Program-made: the position numbers and the translations under genes
Origin: Bacteroidota bacterium
Lineage (GTDB): Bacteria > Bacteroidota > Ignavibacteria > Palsa-1295
Assembly: GCA_030706745.1 (NCBI GenBank)
Contig: JAUZNX010000018.1
Location: 1 to 63,297 of the forward strand
Length of the DNA stretch: 63,297 nucleotides
Reading direction: 5' to 3'
The notes under the pieces: generated by a model
What the model saw: only the letters and a program-made list of their open reading frames with translations
Told to the model about the DNA's origin: nothing
The model's database searches: none
In this document: positions 61,101-63,297 of the stretch, piece by piece
Numbering within the stretch: position 1 is the stretch's first letter
Layout: every line of letters begins with the position of its first letter

Positions 61101-61298
61101 GGCAACGGCATGGCATACATCCGAATCATGGATATGACAGGAAAAGAAATCCTGAGCGACCGACAAGAAGCGACCTACGCCGGGAAACACTTTTTCTATT
61201 TCGACGCCGACCGGTTACCTTCCGGTTCGTACCGCTATTCGATTGAATTCCCGAAAGGGAATATCATTCAAAGCCGAACAATGACCGTTGTTCGATAA
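58131..61298 (+). CDS. Large secreted Asp-box / ASH-repeat protein with T9SS sorting domain
   Basis: 1055 residues. Signal peptide [20 protein letters not shown], cleavage after LSA. Residues 30-420 carry Asp-box motifs ([55 protein letters not shown]). Residues about 430-815 are three or four ASH-type modules with paired Cys ([60 protein letters not shown]). Residues 820-960 resemble a cohesin-like beta sandwich ([26 protein letters not shown]-type strands). Residues 968-1055 ([20 protein letters not shown]...[19 protein letters not shown]) form the sorting domain. It is a probable surface protein, paralogous to the next gene. Confidence 0.85.
   Translation: [1055 protein letters not shown]
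59943..60197 (+). repeat. Segment near-identical to 63043-63297 (coding, inter-gene)
   Basis: About 255 bp encoding one ASH module are almost the same in this gene and in the partial gene at the right edge. The first 156 bp differ at one site, then about nine differences cluster toward the end. Flanking homologous modules are far more diverged, which points to gene conversion or a recent segmental copy. Confidence 0.88.
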
Positions 61299-61304
61299 AC
61301 GCCA

Positions 61305-61341
61305 TAGAATGGACGCCACACAATGTGCGGCGTCCATTCTA
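61305..61341 (+). terminator. Hairpin terminator after the large ASH-repeat gene
   Basis: TAGAATGGACGCC at 61305-61317 and GGCGTCCATTCTA at 61329-61341 form a perfect 13-bp stem beginning 6 bp after the stop codon. CTGTTTT follows. It separates this gene from the next plus-strand gene at 61363. Confidence 0.7.
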
Positions 61342-61362
61342 CTGTTTTAAAAGAAGATCACT

Positions 61363-63297
61363 ATGGAAGAGAAGTACACCTTTACTTCGCTCGCGTTTGC
61401 ATTCGGGATTTGGATGCTCTTCACCAGTTCCGCATCGGCGCAATGGAAGCCAATCGGTCGATTACCGGCTACTCCGACCGCAGGCTTTTTTTGGGATCGA
61501 AATTCCGGCTTGGTCGCATGTTCTCCCAATTGGTGGAACCCCGTTCCGAGTGGGATGCCGGCTCTTTTCAAGACAACCAACGGTGGGCAAACGTGGACGG
61601 CCATTTCGATGACGATTTTTCCTACTTACAAAGGAAGCATAACAGGGATTTATATGAGAGACCGATTGAATGGGTGGCTAACGATTCATGTCTTCGATGT
61701 CCCTGGTGATTATTCTCCAGGGCTTTACCGGACGATGGACGGAGGGAACACATGGACTGTTGTGCCAAATTCAGTTCAATGGAATAATGTCTTTCAAACA
61801 AAAGAGGGGACTTTGTTTTTGAGTAATGGCGGAATTGCTTGCGCATCCGACTCCTTCTGCATGATCAGCTCGGCTGCATCTGCACAGCCTGCTAACAACG
61901 TAAAATTCAATGGGGACTCATTTGTATCGACAGATGCTGGCCAGAATTGGACTTCAGTTGGTCACAATCGAGAATCTTGGGGCGGACTTTATTACCAGAG
62001 TACAAGCCATATATTTTTCGATTATGGAGAAGGACCAGTCGTTGGCACGCCATCGCCCGAACTCTGGTCCACATCGGATTCAGGGCATACTTGGAATCCA
62101 GGTCCCTCGCCGCCGGGAATAGTGAAGAATGTGATAATGCAATCCACGACTGGTGATATCGAAGGCTCAGGAGAAGCATTTTACATTCAGAGTACATTCG
62201 GGCCAGGCATGTACCGCTCGACAGACCGCGGAGCTAGTTGGAAGTATGTTTATGGCCCTTCGAATAGACCAGATACTCGCTTTTGCGTGCTCCAGACCTG
62301 TAAGGGCGGAACCGTCATTGCGTTCGATACGGGCGGCGGCGTGTGGCTTACGACCAATGGTGGCGATGGCATGTTAAAAGAGGACGATACTTCCGCCGTC
62401 GTTATTAGTGCGCTCCCACGCATCAAGGCGTGTGATGCGAGTAAGGCTCTCACAACGATATTTAGCAACGCTTGCCCGAACGGTCTGCGCGTCGATAGCA
62501 TCGCGCTCGTTGGCGATACCATTCACTTCTCACTCGATTCAGTTGCGGGGTTGCCCATAACATTCGGCGGCGGGACCAGCGATTCGTTTTACGTCCGCTT
62601 CACGCCACTCAAGCAAGCTGGCACATTTACGACCAAGCTCCATGTGCGCGGTGTGAACATCCTGCCAGATACAACGCTGCCGTTCGATACACTTATCGCG
62701 ATCACGGCAACGGCAATGCCAGAGCCGCCGAGTCTTTTATCGGAGCTAACGCAATTCAATCTCGATTCCGCTAGCTTATGCAATGGCTTACGCGATACGA
62801 GCGTCACCTTCATCAATACCGGCTGCACATCGGATACGCTAACGGACGTAAGCACGCTCGGCGCGGGATTCTCCTGGCTTCGCGACTCACTGCCGATCGT
62901 AATCGCGAGCGGCGATTCGGTGCGGTTACGCTTTCGGTTTGTGCCTCCGGATTCGGGCGGCTTCTCGGGCACTGCGAAGCTCACGGTTGTCTCAATGGGA
63001 CTGACCCAAACTCCACAACTTGGATTTTCTGGTGTGGGTGTCCATGGCACCGGCATTCTGAATGTGCTCAGCACGTCCTTGCAGGCTGGCAGCTTCTCCT
63101 TCTGCGCGGGAGATACAACGGTTTTCGACACAATCAGAAATACTGGTTGCGACACGCTTTTGCTCTCGAACGGGCAGCTTCAAGGCGATCCGACGTTTAC
63201 GCTGCTCACGCCCTTGCCCACGCAGCTTCCGCCGGACTCTGTGGCCATCATTTCGATTCACTTCTCGCCGCGCACCAAAGGCCCGCACACCGCTCAA
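61363..63297 (+). CDS. Secreted Asp-box / ASH-repeat protein, 3' part missing
   Basis: An open frame of 645 codons from the ATG at 61363 to the right edge, with no stop in the window. The signal peptide is [20 protein letters not shown], cleavage after SASA. Asp-box motifs ([50 protein letters not shown]) occupy about residues 60-320. ASH modules then follow as in the gene upstream ([40 protein letters not shown]). By homology with 58131-61298, a further module, a cohesin-like domain and a T9SS C-terminal domain are expected beyond the edge. The start is chosen for the signal peptide and because the preceding terminator ends at 61341. An overlapping frame at 61323-61709 is a shadow. Confidence 0.85.
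   Translation, partial: [645 protein letters not shown]
63043..63297 (+). repeat. Segment near-identical to 59943-60197
   Basis: Partner of the converted or duplicated segment in the upstream gene, at a constant offset of 3100 bp. It runs into the right edge, so its far boundary cannot be seen. Confidence 0.88.

Noticed and set aside
61323-61709. 128-codon plus-strand frame at the start of the last gene
   Set aside because: It begins within the terminator hairpin and overlaps, in another frame, the signal peptide and Asp-box repeats of the real gene starting at 61363.

Overview
The window reads like a chromosome segment from the Bacteroidota/Chlorobi side of the tree, most likely an uncultured Kapabacteria/Ignavibacteria-type lineage. 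This is inferred from content, not from a marker gene. At least eight large secreted proteins carry signal peptides, Asp-box (BNR) or ASH-type repeats and C-terminal domains of the type IX secretion system (T9SS) sorting kind. One protein resembles the T9SS component PorZ, and one promoter candidate fits the Bacteroidota TTG-N19-TAnnTTTG pattern. Most genes lie on the minus strand, and Shine-Dalgarno sites are usually weak or absent.

Layout: 1-3.9 kb holds a gene cut by the left edge, a palindromic repeat cluster, an Asp-box secreted protein, a lipoprotein-type erythromycin-esterase homologue and a small ORF. 4-8.3 kb holds cystathionine beta-synthase and the pyrB-pyrC pair, separated by a MITE-like element; a strong terminator and a 360-nt non-coding interval follow pyrC. 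8.3-10.6 kb is an Asp-box gene framed by two 56-bp direct repeats. 10.7-15.7 kb holds uvrA, a TylF-type methyltransferase, a frataxin (cyaY) and a VOC gene next to a Uma2 gene, with a remnant of a second VOC gene. 15.8-28.3 kb holds an Asp-box protein, pruA and a tight operon: GH57 glycosidase, Omp85 protein, rnhB, yraN, ABC ATPase, ribH, PorZ-like protein, FmdB-like protein. 28.4-35.8 kb holds an EF-G-like GTPase, an Asp-box protein and a protein with about three dozen YadA-head-like repeats. 36.5-45 kb holds two hybrid histidine kinases, one of 2212 residues with a poly-HAMP array. 45.3-55.7 kb holds envelope and secreted proteins (Hcp-like, ASST, glycine-rich, double-OmpA) headed by an ECF sigma/anti-sigma pair. 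56.8 kb to the end holds three plus-strand secreted proteins, the last cut by the right edge.

How it fits together: the secreted proteins are presumably T9SS cargo, and the PorZ-like and Omp85 proteins serve the outer membrane they must cross. The sigma/anti-sigma pair and the two multi-receiver kinases are the visible signalling. Housekeeping genes (pyrimidine, riboflavin, sulfur amino acid, proline catabolism, DNA repair, RNase HII) are interleaved.

The most unusual signal is a set of palindromic or low-complexity repeat elements. They sit between genes, but they also appear as in-frame insertions inside pyrB, uvrA and rnhB, and they contribute a stop codon (pyrB) and part of a signal peptide (the 1323-residue glycine-rich protein). 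This resembles the protein-coding palindromic elements described in Rickettsia, but with several repeat families in one 63-kb stretch. No rRNA, tRNA, CRISPR array or intact transposase was found.
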